Assembly: GCA_018340805.1 (NCBI GenBank)
Contig: JACMZG010001913.1
Location: 11,508,222 to 11,572,221, forward strand
Reading direction: 5' to 3'
From: Microvelia longipes
Lineage: Eukaryota; Arthropoda; Insecta; Hemiptera; Veliidae
Length of the DNA: 64,000 nucleotides
Numbering within the stretch: the first letter of the stretch is position 1; every line of letters begins with the position of its first letter. Of this stretch, positions 63,215-64,000 are shown one piece after another. The notes below the pieces were generated by a model. The model had not been told where the DNA came from. It was given only the letters and a program-made list of their open reading frames with translations, and searched no databases. Both the position numbers and the translations under genes were made by a program.

Positions 63215-64000
63215 TAGGTACGGGGTACCTCGGAACCTCATTACATCGGATTCGCTACGCTCAACATCCCTGCTTCGGACTCGGTTCGCTCGTCCTTATA
63301 AAGACAGTTCGCCAAATATATACTGCAACAAGCCTTTGGACTCGTTTCACTCATCTTCAAGTAAATGCATCCTTATCGTTCTCAGCGGTCACCCATACAG
63401 CACTGACCACGCTTAATGCTCCTTCATTTTTATGATTCAACAAAAATCATGGATATATTTGTCGTATTGAAACGAAACTTAGTGTGCTTATTAATTAGGT
63501 AATAATATACGTTTGTACTAAATTTCAACTCAAATGGACCATTTTCCTTTTTTTCCAATTTTTTAAAAAACATACACATGCCATTAAAAATTGAACCAAT
63601 GCTGATAATGAGATGAAACTTAGCACAATATGATAGTCTTATACATACTCACATCCCAAATGTCAATCGGATCGCAATTTTCGCTGAGTCGCTATTGCGG
63701 TTATTATTGTTTATTTATAGTTATTAGGTGTTAATGACGTCATAAAAAATATTTCCTGAATAGCTCAACTAAAGCGGCAGACTTAATTTTGTACAAAATT
63801 TCAACTTTCTAGCATATATACACTGGGCGCTGCAATGATAACAGACACAGACACACATCCAGACAGAAAACTTTGCTAAAACCACTGAGGAGGCCTTAAC
63901 ACGCCTTTAACGGATAATTCCGGTTTCATCCCGGTTTCAGACTTTTTTGCAAACGCAATACTTTTCCTATATACCTACGGTATAAAAATGTAACACACAC
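63215..64000 (+). repeat. Dispersed family A, most complete copy
   Basis: Order: hairpin GGTACGGGGTACC, GGATTCGCTACGCTCAACATCC, GGACTCGGTTCGCTCGTCC, CCTTTGGACTCG, CACCCATACAGCACTGACC, AAATCATGGATATATTTGTC, TGATAATGAGATGAAAC, TTAATGACGTC, ACTGGGCGCTGCAATGATAAC, (CA)n-like, AACTTTGC, GGATAATTCCGGTTTCATCC, and a TTTGCAAACGCAATAC end. No ORF, so non-autonomous. It may continue past the window. Confidence 0.9.

Overview
This is eukaryotic DNA, almost certainly from an arthropod and most likely an insect. It is AT-rich, carries intron-split genes with GT/AG borders, and is packed with repeats. The arthropod call rests on a candidate CRF-like diuretic hormone precursor and an NK4/tinman-type homeobox gene. 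I cannot name a species, and a base gap at 45563-46414 marks a scaffold join.

Only three protein-coding genes are supported. (1) The C-terminal half of an M13 (neprilysin-family) zinc metallopeptidase runs on + in nine exons from 2664 to 14332. Its 5' exons lie outside the window. (2) A small two-exon neuropeptide precursor on + (22893-23865), with a TATA box and probably a 52-nt 5'-UTR intron, encodes a signal peptide and one amidated peptide that fits the CRF-like diuretic hormone (DH44) pattern. (3) An NK4/tinman-like homeobox gene lies on - (39724-57401). Two homeodomain exons are certain and a first exon is probable. The exon for homeodomain residues 1-10 was not found and may lie in the gap.

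The rest is repeats. 1-2.6 kb: MITE and SINE pieces. 2.7-14.3 kb: the peptidase introns, with SINEs, a tandem array, a MITE and a reverse-transcriptase relic. 14.3-22.5 kb: foldback elements and MITEs. 23.9-27 kb: nested family A, foldback and palindromic repeats. 27.2-31.6 kb: two abutting satellite-like arrays. 31.9-34.3 kb: MITEs. 34.3-37.7 kb: a 71-bp minisatellite of about 47 copies. 38.2-38.4 kb: a GC-rich cluster of hairpins. 40-57 kb: homeobox introns filled with MITEs, LINE relics, a sequence gap and a 1.85-kb nearly pure polypyrimidine tract. 57.4-64 kb: LINE relics, family A copies and a dispersed duplication.

The most unusual signal is a DNA hairpin design recurring in otherwise unrelated repeats. 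It has an outer Watson-Crick stem, a symmetric 5'-GA/5'-GA internal mismatch, a short inner GC stem and a loop that is usually GNA. It occurs about 30 times in the 28.9-31.1 kb array (GGCGAGCGAAGCGAGCC), in dispersed family A (GGACGAGCGAAGCGAGTCC and GGATGAGCGTAGCGAATCC) and in family F (CTCCC/GGGAG outer stems). The GC cluster at 38.2 kb has the same GC-GNA-GC core without the mismatch. The outer stems differ between families yet stay complementary, which suggests that the fold rather than the sequence is kept.
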